Below are positions 38,368 through 50,397 of a stretch of 64,000 nt of DNA, piece by piece. Made by a program: the position numbers and the translations under genes. A model generated the notes under the pieces. The model searched no databases. It saw only the letters and a list, made by a program, of their open reading frames with translations, and was not told the DNA's origin. The stretch is from Caulobacter sp. 73W. GTDB lineage: Bacteria > Pseudomonadota > Alphaproteobacteria > Caulobacterales > Caulobacteraceae. Numbering within the stretch: position 1 is the first letter of the stretch; every line of letters starts with the position of its first letter. The stretch lies in the NCBI RefSeq assembly GCF_041021955.1, contig NZ_CP158375.1:2046001-2110000 (forward strand). The letters are read 5' to 3'.

Positions 38368-39744
38368 ATGGAAAGAAAGTTCGTGTCCGACCGCTTCCTT
38401 CGCACTGATCGCCGCCGCCTGCTGGGCGGATTGACGGCCACGGCCGCCGCTCCGTTCCTGACCGCCGCCCTTGCTTCGCCGATCGCCGGGCGGGTGCTGG
38501 CCATGTCGGACCTGCATTCGGCCTATGAGCGGACGGGCCAGCTACTCGCCGCCCTGGAGGCGGAGGTCGCCCGCCACAAGATTCCGCATGTGATCGCCAT
38601 CGACGGCGACATCTTCGAGCACGGCAACGTCGTCGCCTTGCGGTCCGGCGGCGCCATCGACTGGGCGTTCCTGGGCGAGCTGCCGAAGATCGCCCCCACC
38701 GTGGTCAATCTGGGCAACCACGACAACGACATCACCCTGGACTTGGCCGAGGTGGTCGCCCGCCTGCGCGGTTTGGGGATCACTGTGGTCAGCAACATCA
38801 TCGACGCGCGGACGAACGCGCCCTACGCCCCGGCCAGCGCCGACATCCCCTTCGGCCGCCGCACCCTTCGGGTCGTCGGCATCGCCACCAATTCGCTGAA
38901 CACCTATCCGGCCGCCAGCCGCGCGGCCCTGAACATTCCCGCCCCCGGCGCCTGGGCCCGCGCCCATCTCGCAGAGGCCCTGTCCGGGGCGGATCTGGCG
39001 ATGGTGATGAGCCATGCCGGCGTCGCGGCGGATCGAGAGATCCTGCCCCTGCTGCCCAAGGGCGCGGTGGTGATCGGCGGGCACAACCACCTGCTGTTCA
39101 ACCACCCGCTCCCGAACGGTGTGTATACGCACACTGGATCCTGGAGCAATGCCTACACGGCTGTCACCATTCGCCCGGGCGTAGGTAGCGACGCCGCCTC
39201 TCGGTCCGTTGCTCTGGACGCCGCGCCGTCGCCCCGCATCGCCGCCCTGATCACCCAGACCCTGGCCACGACCCTGACCGAGCAGGAAAAAACCATCCTC
39301 GGCCGCTCGCCCAAGGCGCTGACCCTGGGCGAGACCGGGCGCGCCGTGGCGAGCGCCATGGCCAGGGCGGTCGGGGCCGACGCCGGCTTCATCGGCCACA
39401 CCACTCTGGGGACCGGCCTGCCGGCGGGGCCGGTGTCGCGCTACGCGTTCGACGCGGTGGTGCGGTTCGAGGGCAAGCTGATGGTCGCCGAGGTTTCCCG
39501 TGAGCGGCTGGCGGGCTTCATGCGGCGGGCCAACCAGGATCGCCCCATCCCGTTCGACCAGCGCAGCGGCGACTTCCTCTACGCCGCCCAGGCCGCCTCC
39601 GGCTCAGGCGAGGGGGTCCGCATCGTCACCACCGACTGGTGCGCGACGAACCAGGCCGAGTATTTCGGCGCATCCGATCTGGTGTTCAGCGAGACGCCGG
39701 AGCTTCGCCTGAAGCCCACGGCCGCCAAGGCGCTGCTGGCCTAG
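38368..39744 (+). CDS. Tat-exported calcineurin-like metallophosphoesterase (5'-nucleotidase type)
   Basis: A 458-residue protein. The Tat signal is [10 protein letters not shown] followed by a hydrophobic stretch. The metal ligands follow the metallophosphoesterase order: DLH in MSDLHSA, GD in DGD, GNHD in LGNHDND, and GHNH in IGGHNHL. The C-terminal part resembles the 5'-nucleotidase C domain. It probably hydrolyses nucleotides or phosphodiesters in the periplasm. It overlaps piuC tail-to-tail by 4 bases. Confidence 0.85.
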   Translation: MERKFVSDRFLRTDRRRLLGGLTATAAAPFLTAALASPIAGRVLAMSDLHSAYERTGQLLAALEAEVARHKIPHVIAIDGDIFEHGNVVALRSGGAIDWAFLGELPKIAPTVVNLGNHDNDITLDLAEVVARLRGLGITVVSNIIDARTNAPYAPASADIPFGRRTLRVVGIATNSLNTYPAASRAALNIPAPGAWARAHLAEALSGADLAMVMSHAGVAADREILPLLPKGAVVIGGHNHLLFNHPLPNGVYTHTGSWSNAYTAVTIRPGVGSDAASRSVALDAAPSPRIAALITQTLATTLTEQEKTILGRSPKALTLGETGRAVASAMARAVGADAGFIGHTTLGTGLPAGPVSRYAFDAVVRFEGKLMVAEVSRERLAGFMRRANQDRPIPFDQRSGDFLYAAQAASGSGEGVRIVTTDWCATNQAEYFGASDLVFSETPELRLKPTAAKALLA

Positions 39745-40421
39745 ACCTCGGACCACATCCGCAGAAGGTTATGATAGGTCCCGGTCAGGGCGACCAGGGA
39801 GGGATCATTGGCGCCCACCTGGCCGGCCAGGCGCTGGATGGCCACGTCCATGTCGAACAGCAGGGCCCGCTGGGCGTCCTGGCGCACCAGGCTCTGGATC
39901 CAGAAGAAGGACGAAATCCGCGCCCCACGCGTCACCGGCTCGACCCGGTGCAGGCTGGAGGCGGGATAGAGGATCAGGTCGCCGGCCGGCAGCTTGACCT
40001 CGTGGACCCCATAGGTGTCGTCCACCAGCAGCTGGCCGCCGTCATAGTCCTCGGGCTCGGTGAGGAAGAGGGTCGCCGACAAATCGCTGCGGATGCGCAT
40101 GCCGTCGGGGGCCACGCGGATCGAATTGTCCACGTGGTCGCCGAAGGTCTGGCCGGGGCCGTAGTGGTTGAACAGCGGCGGAAACACCTTCAGCGGCAGG
40201 CCGGCGGCCACGAACAGCGGGTTCTTCTCCAGCGCGTCGAGGATGGCGGCGCCGGCGTCCCGCGCGGCCTGGGAGCCTTCCGGCAATTGCAGGTTGGCCT
40301 TGGCCATCCGCGACTGGCTGCCCGACGTGGCGTTGCCGTCGATCCAGTCCGCAGCGTCGATCACCTCGCGCAGGCGCGCGACCTGCGCCTTGCTCAGGAC
40401 CTCGGGGATGTGAAGCATCAT
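39741..40421 (-). CDS. piuC: PKHD-type Fe(II)/2-oxoglutarate dioxygenase PiuC (YbiX)
   Basis: A 226-residue dioxygenase: iron ligands His96, Asp98 (GDHVDNS) and His158 (SSLHRV), and 2-oxoglutarate Arg in [12 protein letters not shown]. It starts at ATG 40421 (MMLHIPEV), with GGAG upstream. piuC-type genes commonly accompany TonB siderophore receptors (as in piuA-piuC), and here it is directly downstream of one. The target of its oxygenase activity is unknown. Confidence 0.93.
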   Translation of the reverse strand: MMLHIPEVLSKAQVARLREVIDAADWIDGNATSGSQSRMAKANLQLPEGSQAARDAGAAILDALEKNPLFVAAGLPLKVFPPLFNHYGPGQTFGDHVDNSIRVAPDGMRIRSDLSATLFLTEPEDYDGGQLLVDDTYGVHEVKLPAGDLILYPASSLHRVEPVTRGARISSFFWIQSLVRQDAQRALLFDMDVAIQRLAGQVGANDPSLVALTGTYHNLLRMWSEV

Positions 40422-40459
40422 GGCGGGGCTCTCCTGGAACCGGAGCCTTAAACGAATGT

Positions 40460-40491
40460 GCGCCCCGTCCAAGGGCCATTGGACGGGGCGC
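40460..40491. repeat. Strong 13-base-pair hairpin between receptor and piuC
   Basis: GCGCCCCGTCCAA and its exact complement flank a 6-base loop. It lies in the 111-base gap of the receptor-piuC operon. There is no U-tract directly after it on the minus strand, so it is more likely a stabilising or attenuating hairpin than a full terminator. Confidence 0.6.
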
Positions 40492-40532
40492 GGCGAGCCG
40501 GCGTGGGAGGGAGCTCCGCGCCGGCCCGTAGA

Positions 40533-42830
40533 CTAGTAGCGGACGTTCAGGGTCACGATGGCCTGGCGGCCGGGCCCGTAGTCGGCGTGGTGCACGCCGT
40601 TGGTCCGCGCGATGTACTTCTCGTCGCCCAGGTTCTGGACGTTGAGCTGCACGTCGATGTTCTCGTTGATCGCGTAGGCCGCGAAGGCGTCGAAGCGCCA
40701 GTACGACGGGGCGTAGATGGTGTTGGCGCCGCCGCCGGCGCCGCCCTGGTTGCCGCCGAAGCTCTTCGACACGTAGTAGGCGCCGCCGCCCACCGACAGC
40801 GCGTCCAGGACCTTGTAGGTCGAGAACAGGCTGAAGCTGTGCTTGGGCGTGTTGGCCAGCGGATCGCCGACATTGACATTGTTGTAGGCGCCGCGGACCA
40901 GCTCGCTGTCCATGTAGGTGTAGCCGCCGAACACCTGCCACTTGTCGGTGACATTGCCCGAGACGCCCAGCTCGACACCCTGGACCTCGGCTTCACCGAC
41001 CTGCGCGTAGACGCCCGCGGCGACCTGGATCTGGGCGTTTTCACGCTTGGTTTTGAAGGCGGCCGCCGACAGCTGCAGCTGGTCGTGGAACAGCGCCCAC
41101 TTCACGCCGGCCTCGATGCTTTCGCTCTCTTCCGGCTCCAGCATCTCGGTGGCCAGGTTGCCCGTGCCGACGCCCGACGTGGTGTTCTGGTCGCCGCCCG
41201 CGATGGTCGGCGGGGTCGAGGCCGTGCCGTAGGAGACGTAGACGCTGATGTTGGCCGTCGGCTTGTAGATCAGGCCGACCTGATAGTTGAAGAAGTCCCA
41301 GTCGCCCTTGCGCGGCGTGGTGTAGGTCACGCCGGTGACCACGCCGTTGGCGCTGGTCGAGGCGGCGTTGACGCCGTTGGTGTTGTACTGGTCGTAGCGG
41401 GCGCCGAGGTTCAGCTTCCACTTTTCGCCAAAGCTGATCGTGTCGAAGGCGTAGAGGCCGCCTGACTGAGTCCGGGCCTTGGAGACCGGACCCAGGTTGA
41501 CCACGCCCTGCCACGGATCGTTCGGATTCGGCGCGAACAGACGCGTGCAGTCGCCGATGCCCGCCGTGGTGACGTTGTTGATGAAGCCCGTCGGGCAGGC
41601 CGCGCCGGCGGTCGTGTAGATCAGGTAGGAGGCGTTGTCGTTGACCTCCTTGCTCAGCTCCACCCCGGCGGCGAAGTTGTGGGTCAGGACGCCGGTGGCG
41701 AACTCGCCATAGACTTCGGTGATGTTGGCGACCGTGGTCGCCTCATTCCAGCGGGACTTGGTGCCGCGCTTCATCCACCATTCGCCGGCCACGAACTGGG
41801 CCGCGCCGCCGTCGCCGGGGTTGGTGACGATGTAGTCGTTCACGGTCTGCGAATAGCGGAAGACGTTGCGGATCGAGATCTTGTCGGTCAGGTCATGCTC
41901 GACGAAGAGCGTGCCGATGTCGGCCTGCGTCTTCATGAAGTCACGCGCCTTGAGACCGTAGAAGGTCCCCATGCCGACCGGCAGCACGCCGCTCTTGGTG
42001 CGCGGGAAACCGGCGGCCTTGGTCATCAGCGGCACGCCGTAGTCCGGCATGTCGTCGCTTTCCAGATGATAGTAGCTGGCCGTGACGCGAGTGTCCGTGC
42101 CCAGGCCGTAGCTGATGGCGGCCAGGACGCCGAAGCGCTCGAAGTCCACCGCGTCGCCGCGGCCCGGAACGTCGCCCTGCGTACCCATCAGGTTCAGGCG
42201 GACGGCCGAGGTGGCGCCGATCTGGTAGTTGGCGTCGATGGCGCCGCGCAGATAGTCGTCGGTGCCCCCACGGGCCGAACCGGTGACGAAGGCGCCGAGC
42301 TTGGGCTTCTTGGTCGACAGGTTGATGCTGCCGCCGCCCGAACCGCGGCCGTTATAGGCGCCGTCCGGACCCTTTATGACCTCGACCTGCTCCAGGGCGA
42401 AGACTTCGCGGATCTGGCCGCCGGTGTCGCGCAGGTTGTCGACGAAGATGTTGTTGCCGCTGCTCTGGCCGCGGATGAACGGACGGTCGGCCAGGGGCTG
42501 GCCGCCTTCACCGGCGCCGAAGGTGATCCCCGGCGAGGTGCGCAGCAGGTCCTGCAGCGAGGTGGCGGCGGTCTGGTCGATGATCTGTTGCGGGATCACG
42601 GTGACCGAGCGCGGCGTATCCACCAGCGAGCCGGTGAACTTGGGCGATTCCGGCTTCTGGCCGACCACCGCCTGCACATCGACCCCCGAGACTTCGGTCG
42701 TGTTGTCAGCCGCGACGTCCGCGTCGGCTGCGAAGGCGGCGGAAGACAGGCCTGCGGCGCCGGCCAGGACAGCGACGCCCATGACGCGCTTGGCCCGGGC
42801 GCGGATGCCCGTCGAGTTGATATTACGCAT
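40533..42830 (-). CDS. TonB-dependent siderophore receptor (Fiu/PiuA-like)
   Basis: A 765-residue outer-membrane receptor from the ATG at 42830; the longer frame to 43361 is antisense to the next gene. The signal peptide is GVAVLAGAAGLSSAAFAA. The plug has SLVDTPRSVTVIPQQ, RGQSSGNNIFVDNLRD and FALEQVEVIKGPDGAYNGRG typical of catecholate-siderophore receptors. It ends with an aromatic Tyr (VTLNVRY). A near-consensus Fur box 83 bases upstream indicates iron repression. piuC follows in the same direction. Confidence 0.94.
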   Translation of the reverse strand: MRNINSTGIRARAKRVMGVAVLAGAAGLSSAAFAADADVAADNTTEVSGVDVQAVVGQKPESPKFTGSLVDTPRSVTVIPQQIIDQTAATSLQDLLRTSPGITFGAGEGGQPLADRPFIRGQSSGNNIFVDNLRDTGGQIREVFALEQVEVIKGPDGAYNGRGSGGGSINLSTKKPKLGAFVTGSARGGTDDYLRGAIDANYQIGATSAVRLNLMGTQGDVPGRGDAVDFERFGVLAAISYGLGTDTRVTASYYHLESDDMPDYGVPLMTKAAGFPRTKSGVLPVGMGTFYGLKARDFMKTQADIGTLFVEHDLTDKISIRNVFRYSQTVNDYIVTNPGDGGAAQFVAGEWWMKRGTKSRWNEATTVANITEVYGEFATGVLTHNFAAGVELSKEVNDNASYLIYTTAGAACPTGFINNVTTAGIGDCTRLFAPNPNDPWQGVVNLGPVSKARTQSGGLYAFDTISFGEKWKLNLGARYDQYNTNGVNAASTSANGVVTGVTYTTPRKGDWDFFNYQVGLIYKPTANISVYVSYGTASTPPTIAGGDQNTTSGVGTGNLATEMLEPEESESIEAGVKWALFHDQLQLSAAAFKTKRENAQIQVAAGVYAQVGEAEVQGVELGVSGNVTDKWQVFGGYTYMDSELVRGAYNNVNVGDPLANTPKHSFSLFSTYKVLDALSVGGGAYYVSKSFGGNQGGAGGGANTIYAPSYWRFDAFAAYAINENIDVQLNVQNLGDEKYIARTNGVHHADYGPGRQAIVTLNVRY

Positions 42831-42912
42831 TTTGTATCCCCGGTTGCCGCAGAACCCCCTCAGGCGCTGCGATTGCGAGGCGTTCTTACTTTGCAACGGC
42901 GGTATGACGCAA

Positions 42913-42927
42913 TGATAATCATTCTCA
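42913..42927. promoter_or_regulatory. Fur box
   Basis: TGATAATCATTCTCA matches the 7-1-7 Fur consensus TGATAATnATTATCA at 13 of 14 fixed positions. It lies 83 bases upstream of the siderophore-receptor start and 70 bases before the next plus-strand gene. Repression of iron uptake under iron sufficiency is the standard expectation. Confidence 0.8.
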
Positions 42928-42996
42928 AAAGACCATGTGTGTGCCGGCAGCAACATCCGCTTTTCCACGGCTGCGGAGCGGATTAGGCTCAGCGCC

Positions 42997-43371
42997 ATGT
43001 GGAGCCCGCCCGAGAACAAGCTGCCCCTCGTCCTCGCCGCCCTCGGCGCTTGCGCCGTCTGCGGTTTCGCCGTCGGCGTCCAAGGCGCGTTCCAGCGCCA
43101 GGGACCGCCCACCGTGGCCGCCGCCGCGCCCGACAGCCTGGTCGCCGCGCCCGCCAAGGACGCCGTGCCCCTGGGCGCGCCGCTGATCGAGACCAAGAAG
43201 GTCGCCGAGGCGCCTAAGGAGGAGCCGAAGGAGGAGGAGGTCGTCGAGACCGCCGAGACCACGCCCGCTCCCGTGCCTATCCCCACCGCCCCCGCGCCCA
43301 CGGCGGCGCCGGCTCCGGCCGATGCGGCGAACGACGCGGCCAAGGCCCCGCCCCCCGTCATTCCCTACTGA
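42997..43371 (+). CDS. Hypothetical envelope protein with Pro/Ala/Glu-rich tail
   Basis: A 124-residue protein from the ATG at 42997 (MWSPPENKLPLVLAALGACA). One membrane segment (about 9-28) is followed by a low-complexity Ala/Pro/Glu region, resembling a TonB- or TolA-like linker without a folded C-terminus. I do not recognise a family. It is divergent from the siderophore receptor and could share the Fur box. Coding bias fits, but the low complexity leaves some doubt. Confidence 0.55.
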   Translation: MWSPPENKLPLVLAALGACAVCGFAVGVQGAFQRQGPPTVAAAAPDSLVAAPAKDAVPLGAPLIETKKVAEAPKEEPKEEEVVETAETTPAPVPIPTAPAPTAAPAPADAANDAAKAPPPVIPY

Positions 43372-43380
43372 TCCACGCCT

Positions 43381-43406
43381 GCTGATCCGGCCCTTTTCGG
43401 ATCAGC
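43381..43406. repeat. Hairpin without U-tract after the envelope-protein gene
   Basis: GCTGATCCG and CGGATCAGC (9 bp) flank an 8-base loop of CCTTTT type, 9 bases downstream of the gene's stop. Possibly transcript 3' end stabilisation; with the adjacent pnp terminator it forms a two-hairpin convergent spacer. Confidence 0.45.
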
Positions 43407-43420
43407 CTGGACCGGAACGC

Positions 43421-43450
43421 AAAACGGGCGGCCCATCGCTGGGCCGCCCG
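43421..43450 (-). terminator. pnp rho-independent terminator
   Basis: On the minus strand a perfect 10-bp stem (43425-43434 with 43441-43450, core GGGCGGCCC) with a 6-base loop is followed at once by TTTTGC, 32 bases after the pnp stop. Confidence 0.85.
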
Positions 43451-43481
43451 CTGCATTTTCAGCTTCGGTTGAAGCGGAAGT

Positions 43482-45626
<2,145 letters not shown>

Positions 45627-45808
45627 TTTTGCTTCTTTCGGTTCCCGAAGACCCATTTCCTCGGGGGGCGGACAGGGGCGGCAGGCCCGGCGGGCGTGGC
45701 GGAATCCTCATCCGATCGACAGGCTGCGAGGATTGCTTTTGAACCCTCGATAATCAAACCGGGAACGTCCCGGGCGCCATCGTCCTAAGCCTGTCCAAGG
45801 CCGATGGC

Positions 45809-45848
45809 GAAAACTGGACCGCCCATCCCCGGTGCCGGGAATGGGCGG
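45809..45848 (-). terminator. rpsO terminator
   Basis: On the minus strand, CCGCCCAT...ATGGGCGG plus an inner CCCGG/CCGGG pair makes a long stem 13 bases after the rpsO stop. TTTT follows six bases later (45810-45813), so termination is likely but probably partial, letting some transcripts enter pnp. Confidence 0.7.
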
Positions 45849-45861
45849 CGGAGGGATGCGC

Positions 45862-46131
45862 TTAGCGGCGCAGGCCCAGCTTTTCGATGAGGGTCGAATA
45901 ACGACCTTCGTCAGACTTCTTCAGGTGGTCGAGGAGCGACCGGCGCTGCGAGACCAGCTTGAGCAGGCCGCGGCGCGAGTGGTTGTCCTTCTTGTGCGTC
46001 TTGAAGTGCTCGGTCAGGTTGGCGATGCGCTCGGAGAGGATCGCGACCTGGACTTCAGCGCTGCCCGTATCACCTTGGGTACGGCCATGTTCAGAGATAA
46101 GCGCGGTCTTGCGCTCGGCAGTGATCGACAT
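45862..46131 (-). CDS. rpsO: 30S ribosomal protein S15
   Basis: An 89-residue S15 starting [16 protein letters not shown] and containing [20 protein letters not shown] and [17 protein letters not shown]. It binds the central domain of 16S rRNA early in 30S assembly. The ATG at 46131 has a GGAGA ribosome binding site and lies 14 bases after the truB stop. Confidence 0.98.
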   Translation of the reverse strand: MSITAERKTALISEHGRTQGDTGSAEVQVAILSERIANLTEHFKTHKKDNHSRRGLLKLVSQRRSLLDHLKKSDEGRYSTLIEKLGLRR

Positions 46132-46145
46132 CGGGTTGTCTCCGC

Positions 46146-47078
46146 TCAGGTGAGTTGGAAGACCCGCACCGGATTGAGCCGTCCGGCGCGCATCTCGCAC
46201 AGGGCGACGATCTTCTCTCCGTTCATGGCGGAAACGGTGCGATCGCCCTGCGCAAGCTGGGCTTTCAGCGTTTCTACCTGTCGGGGAACGAGAACGATCG
46301 GCCGTCCCTGGGCAAGCCGGAAGGCGTCTTCATCGGTCACGGCCAACGCCGGGATGTCGTCCAGCGCGGTCTCGACCGGAAGCAATGCCTCCGACAGTCG
46401 CGCGTCATAGTCGAAATTCTCAAGAGTTTCCAGCGATATCGCCGTCTCCTCGGTGAACGCGCCAACCCGTGTTCGGCGAAGCTGGCTGACATGGCCGCAG
46501 GTGCCGAGGGCTTCGGCCAGGTCGCGAACCACGGCGCGGACATAGGTGCCCTTGCCGCAATCCATCTCCAGCTCGACGTGATCGGCGTCCGGCGCGGCCA
46601 CGAAGGACAGGGCGTAGATGTTGACCTTGCGGGTCTTCAGCTCGAACTCCACGCCCTCGCGCGCCAGGTCATAGGCGCGCTCGCCATCGACCTTGATCGC
46701 CGAATAGGCGGGGGGCACCTGGTCGATCTCGCCGATGAAGGCCGGCAGGGCGGCCTGCACCTGCTCGACCGTGGGGCGCACGTCCGACTGGGCCGTGGTC
46801 TCGCCCTCGCGGTCGAAGGTGGCGGTCGTGCGGCCCCATTCGATGACGAAGCGATAGGTCTTGTCGGCGTCCATCAGGAACGGGACGGTCTTGGTCGCCT
46901 CGCCCAGGGCCAGGGGCAGGATGCCGGTGGCCAGGGGGTCCAGGGTGCCCGCGTGACCAGCCTTCTGGGCGTTGAACGCCCGGCGCACCCGGCTGACGGC
47001 GTGGGTCGATCCCAGGTCGTACGGCTTGTCGAGATTGACCCAGCCGGAGACGGCCTCGCCCTTCTTGCGGCGGGCCAT
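46146..47078 (-). CDS. truB: tRNA pseudouridine(55) synthase TruB
   Basis: A 310-residue pseudouridine synthase. The N-terminal [20 protein letters not shown] and the catalytic-Asp block [23 protein letters not shown] are diagnostic. It converts U55 in the T-loop of tRNAs. Its ATG overlaps the rbfA stop by one base. Confidence 0.97.
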   Translation of the reverse strand: MARRKKGEAVSGWVNLDKPYDLGSTHAVSRVRRAFNAQKAGHAGTLDPLATGILPLALGEATKTVPFLMDADKTYRFVIEWGRTTATFDREGETTAQSDVRPTVEQVQAALPAFIGEIDQVPPAYSAIKVDGERAYDLAREGVEFELKTRKVNIYALSFVAAPDADHVELEMDCGKGTYVRAVVRDLAEALGTCGHVSQLRRTRVGAFTEETAISLETLENFDYDARLSEALLPVETALDDIPALAVTDEDAFRLAQGRPIVLVPRQVETLKAQLAQGDRTVSAMNGEKIVALCEMRAGRLNPVRVFQLT

Positions 47079-47539
47079 CAGTCCCGATCCTCAGAACCTT
47101 CGTCCTCGTCGCCGAGAACATCGCTCAGGCGGCGGATGTCCTGCTGGACGCGAGGGTCGGCGAACAGGCGGTCCATCTCGCCGGCCGTGTTGAAGCTCTC
47201 GTCATGGATGAACTTCAGGTCCGGGGTGAACTTCATTTCGATGTGACGGCCCAGGCGCCCGCGCAGGAACTTGGAGACCCGGTTCAGGCCCTTGACCACG
47301 TCATTGGCCGAGGCCGCCCCGGCCATGCCGGCGCCCAGCGGCTCCACGAAGCAGATGGCGTGCTTCAGGTCCGGGCTCATGCGCACTTCGGTCACCGTGA
47401 CCGAGACGCCGGTCAGGGCCTCGTCCTGCAGCTCCTCCTCGCGGAGGATCTCGACGAGGGCGTGGCGGATCAGTTCGCCGGCGCGCAGCTGGCGTTGGCT
47501 GGGGCCCGTCAGGGCGCCCTTGTTCTGGTGGCGTTTCAT
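47078..47539 (-). CDS. rbfA: Ribosome-binding factor A
   Basis: About 153 residues from ATG 47539 ([12 protein letters not shown]); the longer open frame upstream lacks a matching family start. The KH-like fold is represented by [17 protein letters not shown] and [17 protein letters not shown]. RbfA helps mature the 16S rRNA 5' end in late 30S assembly. It normally follows infB directly, but six extra genes lie between infB and rbfA here. Confidence 0.95.
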   Translation of the reverse strand: MKRHQNKGALTGPSQRQLRAGELIRHALVEILREEELQDEALTGVSVTVTEVRMSPDLKHAICFVEPLGAGMAGAASANDVVKGLNRVSKFLRGRLGRHIEMKFTPDLKFIHDESFNTAGEMDRLFADPRVQQDIRRLSDVLGDEDEGSEDRD

Positions 47540-47609
47540 TGGCTTTCGGCCTGCTGGCCCGGCCGGCGGGTCGAACGCCGGTCGCGGGGAGAATAGGAAG
47601 GGCGCGCTT

Positions 47610-48455
47610 CTAGGCTCCAGGGCCCGCCGTGTCCACCCCAAGCCCGACCTCGAGCCTTTCACGGAAGAACCCAACGACCCGGTCGCGGGCCCGCATGGTG
47701 GGGCCGTCGGGGTCGGAGCGGTCCAGGTGCGTCGACAGCACCGAATGCGGAACGCGGCCCGTGCCCCGCCGCGCCGAGGCGGGGTCCAGCTCGATCGCCT
47801 CGAACCGGGCGCCGAAGGCCTGGCGATAAGCGTCGAAGCGCGCGGCGGGCACGAAGGGATCGCCGTGAAAACGCAGGCCCAGCAGGGACAGGTCCTCGGC
47901 CTCGAACCGCTGACGGGCGCAGGCGATCTCGTCCTTCGAGCAGCCCAGCGACGAGGCGCCTTTCGTGCCGAGCGGAAGCGAGGGTTGCGACAGGACCGGG
48001 GCGATCACCGACGGCTCGGTCATCATGGCCAGGGCGAAACCGCCGGTGAAGCACATGCCCACCGCCCCCACGCCCGGCCCGCCGCATTCGGCGTGCGCCT
48101 TGCGGGCCAGGGCGCGCAGCCAGTCGACGATGGGGCTGGAGCGGTCGGTCGCCCAGACCGTGAACTCGCGCCGCACGCACAGGGTCTTGAGGATCACGCC
48201 GCGCGCGTACCATGGCGTCACCGGCCGCCCCGGCTCGCCCATCAGACTGGGACAGAAGACGGTCATGCCCGCCGCGACCAGATCGTTGGCGAACTCGATG
48301 ACCAGGGGGTGCAGGCCCGGGATTTCGTGGATGACGATGACGGCGGGGCCAGCGCCCTTCTTGAACACCGGACGCGACCAGCGGCCGTCGTCGTAGTCGA
48401 ACTGTTCGAAGTCGCTCAAATCACCGCGAACGGCGTCGTCGAAATCGTCGGCCAT
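47610..48455 (-). CDS. Dienelactone-hydrolase-like protein
   Basis: A 281-residue alpha/beta hydrolase. The nucleophile elbow is GMCFTGGF with Cys135, as in dienelactone hydrolases, and PAVIVIHEIPGLHP is the first conserved strand and turn. The His of the triad is probably in the HSVLSTHLD region. No signal peptide. The substrate is unknown. It starts 1 base after the serine-hydrolase stop, so the two are co-transcribed. Confidence 0.83.
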   Translation of the reverse strand: MADDFDDAVRGDLSDFEQFDYDDGRWSRPVFKKGAGPAVIVIHEIPGLHPLVIEFANDLVAAGMTVFCPSLMGEPGRPVTPWYARGVILKTLCVRREFTVWATDRSSPIVDWLRALARKAHAECGGPGVGAVGMCFTGGFALAMMTEPSVIAPVLSQPSLPLGTKGASSLGCSKDEIACARQRFEAEDLSLLGLRFHGDPFVPAARFDAYRQAFGARFEAIELDPASARRGTGRVPHSVLSTHLDRSDPDGPTMRARDRVVGFFRERLEVGLGVDTAGPGA

Positions 48456-48456
48456 T

Positions 48457-49824
48457 TCACACCTTCGGCCCGGCCATGAATTGCTCGATCCTGCCGTCCG
48501 GCGTCATGCGCAGGCTGACCCACAGCACCTTGCCCGCATAGACGGCGTCGAAGCCGGCATAGGTCATGCCCCCCCGCTTGCTCGCTCCCGTCGGCCGCAG
48601 CAAGCGCAGGGGGCCGAGGGCCGATAGCGAGGCCTGGTAATCGGCCAGGACCTGCGGCGTGAAGAAGGCGTCGGCGTTGGGCGTCAGGCGCGTTCGGTCG
48701 ATACGCCCCGCCGCCGCATCGGCCAGCAGGCCGCGCATCACCGCCGCCGAACCGGTGGACGGCAGCAGCAGGAAGGCGAGGCGCTCGGCGATGACGCTCT
48801 GGGCCTGGTTGTCCTCGGTATTGACCATCACGCTGATCGCCAGCTTGTCGTCCGGCCAGATGCGGTTGTCGGTATGCACGCCTGAGAGGGCGCCGCCATG
48901 GCTCCAGACCCGGCGGCCATCCTGCACGGAGACCCGTAGGCCGAGCGCGTAGCTGGTCGGCTCTCCGCTGGTCAGCACGGCGGGCGTGGTCATGACGGCG
49001 ATGGACGCGGGCTTCAGCAGGCTGGCGTCCAGCAGGCTGATGTTCCACAGCGCCAGGTCCGCCGGACGCATGGCCAGATGGGCGGCGGCGAACAGCCAGC
49101 CCGCGCCTTCCTTGTCGGCGGGGCGCAGCGGGCCGTCGGCGTAGCGGGTGTAGTTTGCGGCGTCCGGCGACCTCAGCGGCGCGGTGTCGTCCTCGGTCAC
49201 CCCGGTCATGCGCAGAGGTCCGAAGATGCGCTTCTTCTGGAAGTCGAACAGGCTCTGGCCGCTCACCTTCTCGACCACCAGGCCGGCGACCACGAAGCCG
49301 GTGTTGGAATAGCGGTACTCGGTCCCCGTGGGGAATTCGAGCGGCGTGCGCGCCCAGCCATCGAGGATGTCGTCACGGTTGGCCGGCTGCTTCATGCGCG
49401 CGAAGACGAAGTCCTGCGGCCAGTAATCGGTATAGCCCGACACGTTGTTGAGCACGTGGCGAAGAGTGATCTTGTCCCCGTCCGTCAGGTCGGGAACGTA
49501 GCGCCCCACCGGATCATCCAGGCTGAGCTTGCCGTCCTCGGCCAGCAGCAGGATCGAGGCGGCGGTGAACTGCTTGGAGACCGAGGCGATGCCGTAACGG
49601 GTCTCGATCGTGGCCGCGACGGGCGGGTCCAGCCGGGCGTTTCCGAAGGCGGCCAGATGGGCGATCCGGCCATCCTGCACCACGGCGACCGAGGCGGACG
49701 GCGACCGGGTCTCGGCCAGGACCTCGCGGATTATCGCGTCGATCTGCGCATTGGGGGTCTCGGCGACGGCGGGGGCGGCGAACGCCACGGCCATCGCCGC
49801 CAACACGCTTCGGAACACCCGCAT
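48457..49824 (-). CDS. Serine hydrolase, beta-lactamase / class C fold
   Basis: A 455-residue secreted protein. The signal peptide is LAAMAVAFAAPAVAE. The SxxK is SVSK (Ser81, Lys84), the Tyr-Ser-Asn motif is YSN at 172-174, and the third motif is SHGGALSG. These are the class C beta-lactamase/DD-peptidase signatures. A C-terminal domain of unknown role follows. It could be an esterase, a D-aminopeptidase or an envelope peptidase; actual beta-lactam hydrolysis is not implied. The dienelactone-hydrolase-like gene is next. Confidence 0.85.
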   Translation of the reverse strand: MRVFRSVLAAMAVAFAAPAVAETPNAQIDAIIREVLAETRSPSASVAVVQDGRIAHLAAFGNARLDPPVAATIETRYGIASVSKQFTAASILLLAEDGKLSLDDPVGRYVPDLTDGDKITLRHVLNNVSGYTDYWPQDFVFARMKQPANRDDILDGWARTPLEFPTGTEYRYSNTGFVVAGLVVEKVSGQSLFDFQKKRIFGPLRMTGVTEDDTAPLRSPDAANYTRYADGPLRPADKEGAGWLFAAAHLAMRPADLALWNISLLDASLLKPASIAVMTTPAVLTSGEPTSYALGLRVSVQDGRRVWSHGGALSGVHTDNRIWPDDKLAISVMVNTEDNQAQSVIAERLAFLLLPSTGSAAVMRGLLADAAAGRIDRTRLTPNADAFFTPQVLADYQASLSALGPLRLLRPTGASKRGGMTYAGFDAVYAGKVLWVSLRMTPDGRIEQFMAGPKV

Positions 49825-49869
49825 CCCCGCCTCCGAACCTTGACCGTCAGGAGGCTAACCCGCGTTCGC

Positions 49870-50397
49870 TCAGTATCGCAAACTGCTGTCGAAAGCGTCG
49901 TCGAAGGGGTCGGGCCGCGTACCGGTCCCCAAACGCCATTCGCCGCGATAGGCGAACTCCATCTCGGCGCAGGTGCGCGCCGGGCCGCCCGCCGGATCGT
50001 CGCCCAGAACCTGAACCTTCAGGTCGCGGCCGTGGCGTAGATCGCCCACCGCCAGCCAGACCTTGGTCGAGCCGGGGCAGAAGGCGCGGACATAGACCTT
50101 GCCCTGGGCCTTGTCGGCGTTGATCTCGTAAATCTCGCCCGGCCCGATCGGCGCGCCCTTGCCCAGGGCGCTGGCGCCGACGGACTTGACCTCGGCCGAG
50201 GCGGGGACGGCGGTGGCCATGATCTTGCGCACCTTGCCGCCGCCCATGAACCGGGTCTCGAACAGGAAGGTCAGGCCTGTGCCGGTCAGCCGCTTGGCGT
50301 CCGGCGAGACCGGGTCATACGAAAAGATGCGGGTCTCCGCCGCGGCCGGCGAGGCGACGATCAGCGCCCCGGCCGCCATCAGGATCAAGCGCTTCAT
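49870..50397 (-). CDS. Hypothetical secreted protein
   Basis: About 175 residues from ATG 50397 (MKRLILMAAGALIVASPAAA), a clear Sec signal peptide. The mature part begins ETRIFSYDPVSPDAKRLTG and contains two cysteines (FCPGSTK; RTCAEM) that could form a disulfide in the periplasm. I do not recognise the family. Its start overlaps the lipoprotein stop by 4 bases (ATGA), indicating coupling. Confidence 0.65.
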   Translation of the reverse strand: MKRLILMAAGALIVASPAAAETRIFSYDPVSPDAKRLTGTGLTFLFETRFMGGGKVRKIMATAVPASAEVKSVGASALGKGAPIGPGEIYEINADKAQGKVYVRAFCPGSTKVWLAVGDLRHGRDLKVQVLGDDPAGGPARTCAEMEFAYRGEWRLGTGTRPDPFDDAFDSSLRY

